DNA from: Bacteroidota bacterium
GTDB taxonomy: Bacteria > Bacteroidota > Bacteroidia > Flavobacteriales > Schleiferiaceae
Length of the DNA: 64,000 nucleotides
NCBI GenBank assembly: GCA_003045865.1
Contig: PZPB01000003.1
Coordinates: forward strand, 1-64,000
Direction of reading: 5' to 3'
Shown here: positions 32,212-41,237 of the stretch, one piece after another
How the letters are laid out: each line of letters starts with the position of its first letter
Numbering within the stretch: the stretch's first letter is position 1
Notes under the pieces: model-generated
The model's input: the letters and a program-made list of their open reading frames with translations, nothing else
What the model was told of the DNA's origin: nothing
Databases searched by the model: none
Made by a program: the position numbers and the translations under genes

Positions 32212-34014
32212 TTAAGGCTTAGCCAAGGCAATATCATAGGCCTTTTCATAATGGCTCCGTAATAACTTCCAGTCAAATCTCTCCGAGAAATCTTCCGCCT
32301 TACTACGTTGTATTATTCTATAGCGTCTATTGTGTTTCACAAAGTGCCACAAATAGGTCGTTAGGTCATTAATCTCTTGTTCTCTGCTGCGTGCTTCGCG
32401 CTTTAAAACAAAGATTCCGTGATCTTCATCCGCGTCCTTCATACCATTTACATAACGTCCAAAACCCGATAAGTTTGAAGTTACGGTAGGTACACCACGG
32501 GCAATACACTCTAGTGGCGTATAACCCCAAGGCTCGTAATAACTAGGGAAAATTCCCAAATTACAACCACGCACAAAGTCGCCATAATCTATCCCGAATA
32601 ATGGATTGGTACTTTTTATAAACTGAGGATGATAGACTACCTTCACTTTATCTAGTGGGCTATTAAACATTTGATTCTTACGCATGAAGCCTAAGATCTC
32701 ATCGCCACCATCATCTTCTAAATTATGAGTAACAATTATCGGCCATTTATCGTTTTTCCAAGACTGAATAGTTCTTCTAAAACGTAGCTTCCAGTAATCA
32801 TCTACCATATCGTTTAAGGGAGGTAAACGATGCTCCTTATCCGAACTTAAGGCTGCTTTGAAAAGACGCTCGCCAATTTGTTTTTCAATGGACTCTACAT
32901 TGTTTTGAATTTCACGCATTACTCCGCGCGATTGCAATACTTCGGGATTAATAGACCATACATTTCTTTGTGTAACCACAAACATTACCACGGTAGTAGA
33001 CATCCCGGCTTTAACCATTTTCTGATTTAAGCGACGTAAAGCTTCGAGTGTAATATCATAACCCTTATTACTAAACTCGTATCTACCCGAAGTAAAGAAA
33101 TATAAGGTATCGTCTAAGTCAAAGCTATAACTATGAAAGAAATGACCCATGGTAAACTCATGCAGCTTTTCTTTAAATTTTTGGTGTAAGTTCTGCACCT
33201 CGTGCATGGCAACAAAGCGCTTAATATTTAAACCATTGGGAGTTATTTCGTCTGGTTTCTTCGCTAGTAAATGCTCGCATTCTAAGGCGGTTACTTCACT
33301 TACTGTGGTAAAGCCATCGGCCATTTTAGCTGACAGTCGCTCAATTTGTACGATTGGTAAAATCCCAAAGTGCCGCGACTCTTTCTCCCAGTCATAACTT
33401 GGCAAATCTTGGTAAAAATCGGGCTTAGCCATAGCTAAATACCGGCCCAGCATGGTTGCATGAGTGGTGAAAACCGTTTTACACGCTATACCTTCTTTTT
33501 TTATTTTCAAGATGGGCAGAGAAGCCATCCATTCGTGAAAGTTAACTAGTAATTGTTGCTCTCCCATTTCTTCACTGAGGTAGCGTAAAAACTTAAAATT
33601 GACTTCCGCCCATAGAATCATTCGTCCAAGAAGCTCATTGTTCTCATCCTTCTCAATGCTAAATTCTGAATCTAAGCGATCGCGATAACTATCTAAACTA
33701 TTGAAGCCGAAATCTGGCTTAATCAAGACTACTTTAGGCCTTCCTGTTACCAACCAACGACCGTAAACCACTTCACAACCTTCGTTTGCCAGGCGACTTA
33801 CCGCTCTACCCACTGGCGTAGATACGTCAGAAATCAGATCAATCTCCGCTGTAATATTCGGACTTTCCAAAGGACCTAAAAGGCAATAGTTATCACCCCA
33901 CCTTTCTATCATAGCAGGCACTTTAGAACGTATCACCGTATAAATACCGCCAATCTGATTACAAACCTCCCAAGAACATTCTAAAAGCAGTTCTGGCCTT
34001 GACTGATTGATCAT
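32212..34014 (-). CDS. Glycogen synthase, GT3 (GYS) type
   Basis: 600 residues from ATG 34014; 17 further codons upstream are in frame but give an unlikely N terminus. LECSWEVCNQIGGIYTVIRS near the start and PSYYEPWGYTPLECIARGVP with TSNLSGFGRYV near the C terminus match the animal/fungal-type glycogen synthase family (GT3), not bacterial GlgA (GT5). It extends alpha-1,4-glucan from a nucleotide sugar, presumably UDP-glucose. The N-terminal Rossmann domain has VNFHEWMASLPIL and FTTHATMLGRYLA. This type is well known in Bacteroidota. It is monocistronic, with a strong terminator. Confidence 0.92.
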   Translation of the reverse strand: MINQSRPELLLECSWEVCNQIGGIYTVIRSKVPAMIERWGDNYCLLGPLESPNITAEIDLISDVSTPVGRAVSRLANEGCEVVYGRWLVTGRPKVVLIKPDFGFNSLDSYRDRLDSEFSIEKDENNELLGRMILWAEVNFKFLRYLSEEMGEQQLLVNFHEWMASLPILKIKKEGIACKTVFTTHATMLGRYLAMAKPDFYQDLPSYDWEKESRHFGILPIVQIERLSAKMADGFTTVSEVTALECEHLLAKKPDEITPNGLNIKRFVAMHEVQNLHQKFKEKLHEFTMGHFFHSYSFDLDDTLYFFTSGRYEFSNKGYDITLEALRRLNQKMVKAGMSTTVVMFVVTQRNVWSINPEVLQSRGVMREIQNNVESIEKQIGERLFKAALSSDKEHRLPPLNDMVDDYWKLRFRRTIQSWKNDKWPIIVTHNLEDDGGDEILGFMRKNQMFNSPLDKVKVVYHPQFIKSTNPLFGIDYGDFVRGCNLGIFPSYYEPWGYTPLECIARGVPTVTSNLSGFGRYVNGMKDADEDHGIFVLKREARSREQEINDLTTYLWHFVKHNRRYRIIQRSKAEDFSERFDWKLLRSHYEKAYDIALAKP

Positions 34015-34126
34015 AAAATATTTTTCCGTAAATATGGCGCAAATTCGTGTAAAAGCAAAAGTCAAAATGCATTTCTTCCATTTTAGCTTTTCATCCTTTT
34101 AAAGCCAGGTTTTCTAGAATATCGAA

Positions 34127-34134
34127 TATCTTTG
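34127..34134 (+). promoter_or_regulatory. -7 box deciding the thyA start
   Basis: TATCTTTG fits TAnnTTTG. It overlaps a possible TTG start at 34132, so translation should begin at the downstream ATG 34150, with a leader of only about 10 nt. The -33 element is weak. Confidence 0.6.
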
Positions 34135-34149
34135 AACGAATTTTCTATT

Positions 34150-35055
34150 ATGCAGCAATATCATCAACTAATGCAGCACATCCTCCACCAAGGAGTGCTA
34201 AAAAGTAATCGCACGGGCATCGGAACTCTTTCGATATTTGGCTATCAAATGCGCTATAATTTGGAGGAAGGTTTCCCTTTGGTAACTACCAAAAAAGTGC
34301 ACTTAAAGTCCATCGTTCACGAGCTAATTTGGTTTCTTAACGGCGATACCAATATTCGTTATTTAGTAGAAAATGGGGTTAACATTTGGAACGAATGGCC
34401 CTTTCAGAGTTATCTGAAAAAACAAGGAAAAGAAGACGAGCTACCCAAGTATTCTGCGGCTTGGACAGAAGAACTAAAAAACTTTAAGAGTCGCATAATA
34501 GAAGATTCTGATTTTGCTAAAGAATGGGGAAAACTGGGGCCTGTTTACGGCAGACAATGGCGTAATTTCGAAGGGGTTGACCAAATTACACAGTTAATTG
34601 ACGACATCAAAAAGTCACCCGATAGCAGACGTTTATTAGTAAGCGCATGGAACCCTAAAGATATTCCCGTTATGGCAAAGTCTGGATTACCCCCCTGCCA
34701 TACCCTTTTCCAATTTTATGTAGCCGATGGTAAATTAAGCTGCCAGCTTTACCAACGCAGTGCAGATGTGTTTCTTGGCGTACCTTTTAACATCGCTTCA
34801 TACGCTCTGCTTACGATGATGATTGCCCAAGTTTGTAATTTAGGCTTAGGCGATTTTGTACATACTTTGGGTGATGCGCATATTTATGAAAATCATTTAG
34901 AGCAAGTAAAAGAGCAGTTAAGTAGAGAATTCAGACCGCTTCCGCAGATGAAAATAAATCCAGAAGTAAAGGATCTATTTGCTTTTAAATATGAAGATTT
35001 CGAATTGTTAAACTACAATCCTCATCCTGCTATAAAAGGCCAAGTAGCTGTTTAA
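34150..35055 (+). CDS. thyA: Thymidylate synthase
   Basis: 301 residues from ATG 34150. The active-site Cys is in [14 protein letters not shown]. The folate and dUMP sites show as [33 protein letters not shown] and [12 protein letters not shown]. It is longer than the 264-residue E. coli protein because of an insertion of about 40-50 residues ([16 protein letters not shown] region), as in Lactobacillus-type enzymes. It makes dTMP from dUMP with methylene-tetrahydrofolate. The dihydrofolate reductase gene starts 20 bp downstream and regenerates its cofactor. Confidence 0.97.
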   Translation: MQQYHQLMQHILHQGVLKSNRTGIGTLSIFGYQMRYNLEEGFPLVTTKKVHLKSIVHELIWFLNGDTNIRYLVENGVNIWNEWPFQSYLKKQGKEDELPKYSAAWTEELKNFKSRIIEDSDFAKEWGKLGPVYGRQWRNFEGVDQITQLIDDIKKSPDSRRLLVSAWNPKDIPVMAKSGLPPCHTLFQFYVADGKLSCQLYQRSADVFLGVPFNIASYALLTMMIAQVCNLGLGDFVHTLGDAHIYENHLEQVKEQLSREFRPLPQMKINPEVKDLFAFKYEDFELLNYNPHPAIKGQVAV

Positions 35056-35075
35056 ATACTTTGAGATAACATTTT

Positions 35076-35570
35076 ATGAACGTAACCCTTATCGCCGCCA
35101 TGGCGGAAAACAGAGTAATCGGAAAAGACAATCAACTAATTTGGCATTTCCCAGAAGACTTAAAGCACTTCAAGCATTTAACTTCCGGTCACCATGTTAT
35201 TATGGGTAGAAAGACCTTTGAAAGCGTTGGCAGACCTCTTCCCAATAGAACCAATATCATAATTACCCGCCAGACTGACTATAAGGCAGAAGGCTGTTTA
35301 ATTGCACATAGCATTGAAGAGGCTCTAGCGATGGTGAAGGATGATGAGCAACCTTTTATAGTAGGCGGGGCGGAGATATACAAACAAGCATTGGCTTTCG
35401 CAGATGGAATAGAACTCACCATTATTCACGGGAAATATGAAGGCGACAGTTACTTCCCTGAATTTGACCTTAGCATTTGGAAGCTAGCCCGGGGCGAAAA
35501 AAAAGAGGCGGATGCTAGACACATCCACCCCTATGAGTTTTTGACTTATAAAAAAATTGTCTCTAACTAA
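35076..35570 (+). CDS. folA: Dihydrofolate reductase
   Basis: 164 residues. The N-terminal LIAAMAENRVIGKDNQLIWH, the catalytic acidic residue in FPEDLKHFKHLT, NADPH loop VIMGRKTFESVGRPLPNR and FIVGGAEIYKQAL are all diagnostic. It reduces dihydrofolate from the ThyA reaction and forms a thyA-folA operon. Its stop overlaps the convergent clpX end by 8 nt. Confidence 0.97.
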   Translation: MNVTLIAAMAENRVIGKDNQLIWHFPEDLKHFKHLTSGHHVIMGRKTFESVGRPLPNRTNIIITRQTDYKAEGCLIAHSIEEALAMVKDDEQPFIVGGAEIYKQALAFADGIELTIIHGKYEGDSYFPEFDLSIWKLARGEKKEADARHIHPYEFLTYKKIVSN

Positions 35571-36816
35571 CGGCTTTAAGAGCTCTTAAAGACATTTTAT
35601 CCATACGAGTGCTCGCGTAGTCTTTGTCTACCACTAGTTTATAGCCTTCTTCTGCTTCGCCTGGCAATTCGAACATGGCATCGGTTAAAATCGCTTCGAT
35701 AATGGAGCGAAGACCACGCGCACCAAGTTTGAATTCCATTGCTTTTTCAACGACATAATCTATCGCTTCTTCGCGGAAATCGAGTTCTACCTTATCCATA
35801 CCCAATAAAGCAACATATTGCTTTACAATAGCATTTTTAGGTTCGGTTAAGATGAGCTTTAACACTTCCGGCGTAAGCGGATCTAAATGCGTTAGCACAG
35901 GAATACGGCCGATTAGTTCGGGAATTAATCCAAAACTTTTTAAATCTTGGGGCGCCACGTAACTTAGCATATTGGTAGTATCTAAAGAATCGCGATCTTT
36001 AGAACCATGGAAACCAACGGCGCGGGTATTAAGTCTGCGAGCAATATTGCGTTGAATACCATCAAACGCACCACCGGCAATAAACAAAATATTGCGCGTA
36101 TCTACTTCAATAAACTTTTGATCAGGATGCTTTCTTCCTCCTTGTGGTGGGACATTAACCTTGGTACCTTCCAGAAGTTTCAGCATGGCTTGCTGAACAC
36201 CTTCACCACTTACATCGCGAGTAATAGAAGGGTTATCGCCTTTACGCGCAATTTTATCAATCTCATCTATAAAAATGATACCGCGCTCGGCTGCTTTTTG
36301 ATCATAGTTTGCGGCCTGAAGAAGACGCGTTAAAATACTTTCCACGTCTTCCCCTACATAACCAGCTTCAGTTAGTACTGTAGCATCTACAATAGTGAAA
36401 GGCACGTTAAGCATACGAGCAATCGTTTGGGCTAGTAAAGTTTTACCTGTACCAGTTTCTCCCACCATCATGATGTTAGACTTATCTATTTCTACCTCAT
36501 CATTTTTAAGCTCGCCCTTATCCTTACTCAACCTTTTGTAATGGTTGTATACGGCAACTGCTAATACCCTTTTGGCAGAATCTTGACCAATGACATATTG
36601 ATCTAAAAACTGTTTTATTTCCTTCGGCTTGATGAGTCGCATTGAGCGAGAAAGCTCTTTGCGCTCTTGTGTATCCAGCTCTTCTACCACAATACCATAA
36701 GCCTGACGAATACAATGGTCACAAATATGACCATCTATACCCGCAATAAGAACATTGGTATCTTTTTTTTCTCGTCCACAAAACGAACAAGATAAATTTT
36801 CTTTGTTACTGCCCAT
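35563..36816 (-). CDS. clpX: ATP-dependent Clp protease ATP-binding subunit ClpX
   Basis: 417 residues. The N-terminal zinc domain uses CSFCGRE and HICDHCIRQ. The AAA+ core has Walker [12 protein letters not shown], Walker [15 protein letters not shown], pore loop region [11 protein letters not shown] and a sensor-like [11 protein letters not shown]. It unfolds tagged proteins and feeds them to ClpP, encoded just upstream. Its own -7 box and a large inverted repeat lie in the 86-bp clpP-clpX gap, so it may be transcribed apart from clpP. Confidence 0.97.
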   Translation of the reverse strand: MGSNKENLSCSFCGREKKDTNVLIAGIDGHICDHCIRQAYGIVVEELDTQERKELSRSMRLIKPKEIKQFLDQYVIGQDSAKRVLAVAVYNHYKRLSKDKGELKNDEVEIDKSNIMMVGETGTGKTLLAQTIARMLNVPFTIVDATVLTEAGYVGEDVESILTRLLQAANYDQKAAERGIIFIDEIDKIARKGDNPSITRDVSGEGVQQAMLKLLEGTKVNVPPQGGRKHPDQKFIEVDTRNILFIAGGAFDGIQRNIARRLNTRAVGFHGSKDRDSLDTTNMLSYVAPQDLKSFGLIPELIGRIPVLTHLDPLTPEVLKLILTEPKNAIVKQYVALLGMDKVELDFREEAIDYVVEKAMEFKLGARGLRSIIEAILTDAMFELPGEAEEGYKLVVDKDYASTRMDKMSLRALKAVS

Positions 36817-36832
36817 ATTATAAAATTCAGTA

Positions 36833-36840
36833 CAAAAATA
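36833..36840 (-). promoter_or_regulatory. -7 box of clpX
   Basis: TATTTTTG on the - strand fits TAnnTTTG, about 16 nt before the clpX ATG. The inverted repeat at 36843-36874 covers the spacer and -33 region. Confidence 0.5.
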
Positions 36841-36842
36841 GT

Positions 36843-36874
36843 GAATCCGTTCTAGAGCGTTCTAGAACGGATTC
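36843..36874. repeat. Perfect 14-bp-arm inverted repeat between clpP and clpX
   Basis: GAATCCGTTCTAGA, loop GCGT, then TCTAGAACGGATTC. There are no mismatches, and the stem lacks a directly adjacent T run on either strand. It lies in the clpX promoter region, so it could be an operator, a weak clpP terminator, or an RNA stem at the clpP 3' end. Confidence 0.85.
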
Positions 36875-36902
36875 TAATTAATCGATTAAAGTCTAAACGA
36901 GT

Positions 36903-37577
36903 TTAATTCTTCTTACGTTTGGTATCCAAAACCTCGTCAATCATGCCGTAGGCTTTCGCCTCATCAGCGTTCATCCAGTAATCGCGATCCGAGTCGTCGG
37001 AAACTTTTTTGAAGTCTTGACGAGAATGATTGGCAATGATATTATACAATTCTTCTTTCATTTTCAGCACCTCGCGTACGGCAATTTCCATATCGCTAGC
37101 CTGACCTTGTGCACCGCTCATCGGCTGGTGAATCATCACACGGCTATGCTTTAATGCCGATCTTTTACCATCTGCACCAGCGCATAAAAGTACTGCCCCC
37201 ATGGAAGCTGCCATACCTGTGCAAATAGTAGCAACATCTGGATTAACCAATTGCATGGTGTCGTATATACCCAAACCAGCATACACCGAGCCACCCGGGC
37301 TATTAAGGTAAATCTGAATGTCTTTGGTAGAGTCGGATGATTCTAAGAACAATAACTGCGCTTGCACAATATTGGCTACTTGATCATTAATCCCTGTTCC
37401 TAAAAAGATGATTCTATCCATCATTAAACGGGAGAAAACATCCATTTGTGCCACGTTCATTTGACGTTCTTCAATGATGTAAGGGGTAAGCGAAGATTGA
37501 AGGTAATCGCCAACATGCATTGAGTTTAGTCCGCGATCCTTCACGGCATATTTCATAAATTCTTTTCCGAAATCCAT
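36903..37577 (-). CDS. clpP: ATP-dependent Clp protease proteolytic subunit ClpP
   Basis: 224 residues from ATG 37577; 15 more in-frame codons upstream cross the terminator of tig and are unlikely. Catalytic Ser is in CTGMAASMGAVLLCAG, His in SRVMIHQPMSGAQGQ, and Asp in DSDRDYWMNADEAKAYG. It forms the proteolytic barrel that works with ClpX (next gene downstream). The order tig-clpP-clpX matches that in many bacteria. Confidence 0.96.
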   Translation of the reverse strand: MDFGKEFMKYAVKDRGLNSMHVGDYLQSSLTPYIIEERQMNVAQMDVFSRLMMDRIIFLGTGINDQVANIVQAQLLFLESSDSTKDIQIYLNSPGGSVYAGLGIYDTMQLVNPDVATICTGMAASMGAVLLCAGADGKRSALKHSRVMIHQPMSGAQGQASDMEIAVREVLKMKEELYNIIANHSRQDFKKVSDDSDRDYWMNADEAKAYGMIDEVLDTKRKKN

Positions 37578-37605
37578 ATTTGTTTTTTTTGAAGAGTAAT
37601 AATAA

Positions 37606-37632
37606 CAAAAAAGGCCCGACAATGATCGGGCC
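37606..37632 (-). terminator. Terminator between tig and clpP
   Basis: GGCCCGA and TCGGGCC arms with a 6-nt loop. The - strand copy ends in CCTTTTTTG. It separates tig from clpP, so ClpP needs its own promoter or readthrough. Confidence 0.85.
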
Positions 37633-37660
37633 AGTTGAAAATTATGACAGTTGTGCAGTT

Positions 37661-39001
37661 TTACTTCGCGTAAAGCTCTTTTACAAACTCATCGTATGTC
37701 AATTCTTTCTCCTCTATCTTGAAGCTAGATTTGAAGTACTCCAATAATTTGCGTTCAAAAAGCTGATCGCCAATACGTTCTGCTTCCTCTCTGTTACCTA
37801 ATACATTATGAGCAATTTGATCTAAATCAACCCCTTCTGGCATTTGACCATATTGTGCCATTTGTTGCAATACCAATTGCTTCGTAAACTCAACCAATTC
37901 TTGATGGTTCACTTCAATTTTATTTTCAGAAATAATGCGGTTTTGCATAATCTGCCAACGCATATCTTCCTTCATATTGGGGAATTGCTCCTCAACTTCT
38001 TCTTCCGTTAAGGGCTTTTCGCCCGAAGTGCGCATCCATTTCTTTAAGAAAGTTTCTGGTAAATCGAATTTGGTTTTTTCCAAAAGATTTTCCTTAACAT
38101 CCATCAAGAATTTGCGGTCTGAATCGCCCACAAAAACTTTCTCTGCGTCTTCTTTGATACGCGCTTTAAACTCCTCTTCACTTTTCACAACGCCTTCGCC
38201 AAAAATTTTGTCAAAAAGCTCTTGATTAAGTTCAGCGGGAACAATTTTACTTAGCTCGGTTAAGGTAAAAGAGAATTTATAGCTCGATTCAGCTAATACT
38301 TCTTCGTCAACTTTAAGGACACCTGCTAAGCGGAAATCGTCTTTAAAAGATTCCTTGGTAAACTCTGCGGTATCGCCCACTGCCTTACCGGTAAGCTCTT
38401 TTTGGGTCGTATCAGCGAAAGCATCAAGGGCTAAAGTGGTGCTTACTGTAATACCGCCTTCTTTTGCACTGCTGTCGTCGGCAAGCTCCACAAAGTCACC
38501 TTTAAGAATAGCATCAACCTCGATGGTTTGCGGATACGACATAGTGCCAAAACGTCTTGCATAATCGGTAATATATCTGTTAACCATAGCCTCATCAGCC
38601 ACTACCTTTAAGAAAGGTATCTTGGTGCGTGCAGAAATATTCAATTCAAAACTAGGCGAAAGACCTAATTCGTAGTTAAAATCAAAATCACCTTGAGAAT
38701 CCCAGTCAATGTCATCTTGTTCAACTGGAAGCGGACTCCCCAAAATATTCAGCTCTTCTTTTTTGATGTGATCAAAAACCGACTGCTGTAAAATTTTATT
38801 TACTTCTTCGATCAGGATAGCCTTACCAAATTGCTTTTTCACTAAACCCGCAGGTACCTTGCCGGGGCGAAAACCAGGGATATTTGCTTTTTTGCGATAG
38901 TCTGACAAAGTCTTATCCACTACTTCGCGGTAATCTTCTTCTTTGATGCTAACCGTTAAGATTGCATTTAAATCGTCTGTTTTCTTGGTAGTTACGTTCA
39001 T
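37661..39001 (-). CDS. tig: Trigger factor chaperone
   Basis: 446 residues. The ribosome-binding signature PGFRPGKVPAGLVKKQFG is at about residues 40-57, with a C-terminal helical cradle rich in charged residues. The middle FKBP-like domain is poorly conserved, as often in this phylum; catalytic prolyl-isomerase residues are not obvious. It binds nascent chains at the exit tunnel. It is upstream of clpP and clpX but ends with a terminator. Confidence 0.93.
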   Translation of the reverse strand: MNVTTKKTDDLNAILTVSIKEEDYREVVDKTLSDYRKKANIPGFRPGKVPAGLVKKQFGKAILIEEVNKILQQSVFDHIKKEELNILGSPLPVEQDDIDWDSQGDFDFNYELGLSPSFELNISARTKIPFLKVVADEAMVNRYITDYARRFGTMSYPQTIEVDAILKGDFVELADDSSAKEGGITVSTTLALDAFADTTQKELTGKAVGDTAEFTKESFKDDFRLAGVLKVDEEVLAESSYKFSFTLTELSKIVPAELNQELFDKIFGEGVVKSEEEFKARIKEDAEKVFVGDSDRKFLMDVKENLLEKTKFDLPETFLKKWMRTSGEKPLTEEEVEEQFPNMKEDMRWQIMQNRIISENKIEVNHQELVEFTKQLVLQQMAQYGQMPEGVDLDQIAHNVLGNREEAERIGDQLFERKLLEYFKSSFKIEEKELTYDEFVKELYAK

Positions 39002-39038
39002 AAAAACCCGCTTTCTAATATCGTTTTTAAAAGGTTGG

Positions 39039-39046
39039 CAAAAGTA
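39039..39046 (-). promoter_or_regulatory. -7 box of tig
   Basis: TACTTTTG on the - strand fits TAnnTTTG, about 38 nt before the tig ATG. No clear -33 TTG is seen. Confidence 0.5.
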
Positions 39047-39198
39047 CTAATAAAATGCTGTGATGCGACTAAATATGAATTAATTAGAAAAATAGCCCGC
39101 AGTTTCAACGAAATTGATCTGAAGAATTCGAATGATGGAGATATTATTCTATTTTTACATCATTGAAACCAACGCAAAATCAAGCAATTCCCTAAGAA

Positions 39199-40341
39199 AT
39201 GAGAATAATCGACAAACTTCTTATCGGCTCTATAATGCTAACCGGGGGGCTATCCGCCCAGGATAAGCTATCTGGAAACTTTGCAATTGGATTAGGAATG
39301 CCAATGGTTGAACTAGACCAGAGTAATTACGTCGGATACAAAACTAACTTGGCGGTAAACGCAGGAATAGGTTACCAGTTTGACGCTTCCTCTCGCTTGC
39401 GCGCTGATGCTCTTGCCGGACAGTTTAACGGAAACAATGAAAACTTCTTTTATCAAACACAAATGTTTGAAGGTAGTATTTCCTACGAATACAATATTGT
39501 ACACGTATTTGATCCGAAATCGAGTTTCAAACTGAATGGAAGAGCAGGACTAGGCGCAGGACTGATGAATTCCAACTTATATGATATTGTTACTCGCCAA
39601 AGAGCAGCCGAAATACCAAACCCAACGACAGATGGCCGCACATACTCGCTAAACACTTTTATCCTTTTAGGGCTCAATGCTGGTATTCCCCTAACCAACA
39701 AACTTGATCTTAATGTTGGCTATGCGCACAGAGTGCTCTTATTCCAACCTTGGTTAGATGCCTTCAACTCCAAATCTTTTGATATGTATGGCTTTGTTAC
39801 GGCAGGTTTAACTTACTATTTAAAATCGGACCGCGATAAGAGCAAAATCGAAGTTGACCCTAAAAAATATGCTGCCCTAAAACTAAGTGCTGACAGCGCT
39901 GAAATAGTTAATAAAAGCCTAACACGCCAAGCGGAAAAAGTAGCTTCCTTAGAAATGAGCAACCAAGAGAAAGACGTGCAAATTGATATGCTCAACCAAA
40001 AAATTGATAGTTTAAATACCATGCCGCGCGTTGCCGCCGCAGTTGCCCCGGTAGGAAACGCAACTGGCAATACCAATACTTCTTTAACCACAAAGAAAGC
40101 AAGTACCGACCTAGGGACTGAAATGTATCGCATAGTAATCGTTTCTTCATTTTCTGAAGCGGAAGCACAAAAATTCATCAATCGCAGCAAATTGAATAAG
40201 GATGATATGCAAATTGCTTACATCGCAAAACTCGATACGTACCGCGTTATTTATAAGTCAGCCAACTCTCTAGACGAGGCAAAAACTTACCGTGCCGAAG
40301 CACGAAAATATTATTCTAACGCTTGGATTGTCAAATTTTAA
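39199..40341 (+). CDS. Outer-membrane barrel protein with SPOR-like C-terminal domain
   Basis: 380 residues. A signal peptide (ends GGLSAQ) is followed by an outer-membrane beta-barrel of about 200 residues with alternating aromatic strands. A coiled coil (about 230-275, NKSLTRQAEKVASLEMSNQE) and a low-complexity linker come next. The last 70 residues (YRIVIVSSFSEAEAQKFINR ... YYSNAWIVKF) resemble a SPOR/peptidoglycan-binding domain. This suggests an outer-membrane protein that touches the cell wall. I do not recognise a named gene. Confidence 0.75.
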   Translation: MRIIDKLLIGSIMLTGGLSAQDKLSGNFAIGLGMPMVELDQSNYVGYKTNLAVNAGIGYQFDASSRLRADALAGQFNGNNENFFYQTQMFEGSISYEYNIVHVFDPKSSFKLNGRAGLGAGLMNSNLYDIVTRQRAAEIPNPTTDGRTYSLNTFILLGLNAGIPLTNKLDLNVGYAHRVLLFQPWLDAFNSKSFDMYGFVTAGLTYYLKSDRDKSKIEVDPKKYAALKLSADSAEIVNKSLTRQAEKVASLEMSNQEKDVQIDMLNQKIDSLNTMPRVAAAVAPVGNATGNTNTSLTTKKASTDLGTEMYRIVIVSSFSEAEAQKFINRSKLNKDDMQIAYIAKLDTYRVIYKSANSLDEAKTYRAEARKYYSNAWIVKF

Positions 40342-40351
40342 AGGTAAAATG

Positions 40352-40377
40352 AAAGCCGCTTTATAGCGGCTTTTTTT
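40352..40377 (+). terminator. Terminator after the SPOR-like outer-membrane gene
   Basis: AAAGCCGC and GCGGCTTT arms with a TTATA loop region, followed by a T run of seven or more. Confidence 0.88.
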
Positions 40378-40383
40378 ATTTCA

Positions 40384-40391
40384 TACCTTTG
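40384..40391 (+). promoter_or_regulatory. -7 box immediately before the HYC_CC_PP gene
   Basis: TACCTTTG fits TAnnTTTG, with the ATG only 6 nt further on. Transcription would start at or next to the start codon, so the mRNA is likely leaderless or nearly so. Confidence 0.6.
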
Positions 40392-40396
40392 CTTCA

Positions 40397-40825
40397 ATGC
40401 AATCCATAAAAGCAATCTTCAGCAGCATCTTAATCCCCATAATTTTATGGGCGGGTATGGGTTTTTCTCTAAATCGGCATTACTGCTTGGGCATGCTAGT
40501 AGACGAAGCTTGGTACTACGTTAGCGACCAATGCAAACCCAACCATAATGATCAAGAGGTCGGCTGCACTGAAAGTATAGACGAATTTGGCTCTTGCTGC
40601 TCTGATCAATGGCTCTCTATTGGTGGTCTTTCAATAAACTCATCTTCACAGGATCAGGAAGAATCGAAAAAGATTAATTTTAAACAAATTAGTCATGCAC
40701 TTTCAAACACCACCAAGCCCTTTCTAAATCTTAACGAAGCCAGGCAGGCTAAAAATTGGAGGCATGAACACCTACCAAAACTCTCCCAAAATATTATCAT
40801 TGCATACCAACGTTTCTTAATTTAG
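40397..40825 (+). CDS. HYC_CC_PP-family small secreted protein
   Basis: 142 residues. A hydrophobic N-terminal segment (about 8-25) precedes RHYCLGM, then paired cysteines in GSCCSD near residue 68 and a polar tail. The His-Tyr-Cys plus Cys-Cys pattern is that of the HYC_CC_PP family, found in Bacteroidota next to heavy-metal genes. It is first in a three-gene set with an HMA protein and a TonB-dependent receptor. Metal binding, probably copper, is inferred from cysteines and context. The product is likely periplasmic or outer-membrane associated. Confidence 0.75.
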   Translation: MQSIKAIFSSILIPIILWAGMGFSLNRHYCLGMLVDEAWYYVSDQCKPNHNDQEVGCTESIDEFGSCCSDQWLSIGGLSINSSSQDQEESKKINFKQISHALSNTTKPFLNLNEARQAKNWRHEHLPKLSQNIIIAYQRFLI

Positions 40826-40877
40826 AGAGGTATCTTTTCACAGTGCAAATCTATTTTAATTAAACAACGATATTATA

Positions 40878-41237
40878 ATGAAAAATTTTCTAGCCAGTCT
40901 TATTCTCCTTCTCTCTTTTAGCACCTTACAAGCTCAATCAAAGCAAGTTAACCTATCCGATAGTGTTCTTGTAGTAAACGGAGTTTGCGGAATGTGCCAA
41001 CAAGTTATTGAAAAGGCCGCTGCTCTACCAGGTGTTGAGCAAGCGCAATGGAATAAAGAGACCAAAATTCTAAAATTCAAATACAACGCAGAACAAGTGT
41101 CCTTTGAAAGCATCTATAAAGCAGTAGCCGCCTCCGGATATGACACTGAGTTTCTTGCGGCTCCTGAAGAAGCCTACCAAAGCCTCCACGGATGCTGTAA
41201 ATACCGCGATCCCGCCGTATTGAAAGATCACCAATAA
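40878..41237 (+). CDS. Exported HMA-domain metal-binding protein
   Basis: 119 residues. A signal peptide ends near TLQAQ and is followed by a heavy-metal-associated fold with VNGVCGMCQQVIEKAA, a CxxC metal site (Cys-Gly-Met-Cys), at about residue 37-44. The C-terminal tail adds CC in HGCCKYRD. Such domains bind Cu(I), Zn or Cd; because it is exported, it is not a cytosolic chaperone. It starts 53 bp after the HYC_CC_PP gene and overlaps the TonB receptor start (TAATG), so it is translationally coupled to it. Confidence 0.85.
   Translation: MKNFLASLILLLSFSTLQAQSKQVNLSDSVLVVNGVCGMCQQVIEKAAALPGVEQAQWNKETKILKFKYNAEQVSFESIYKAVAASGYDTEFLAAPEEAYQSLHGCCKYRDPAVLKDHQ

Noticed and set aside
34132-34149. 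TTG 34132 as the start of thyA
   Set aside because: It overlaps the -7 promoter box; the mRNA would begin downstream, so ATG 34150 is the better start.
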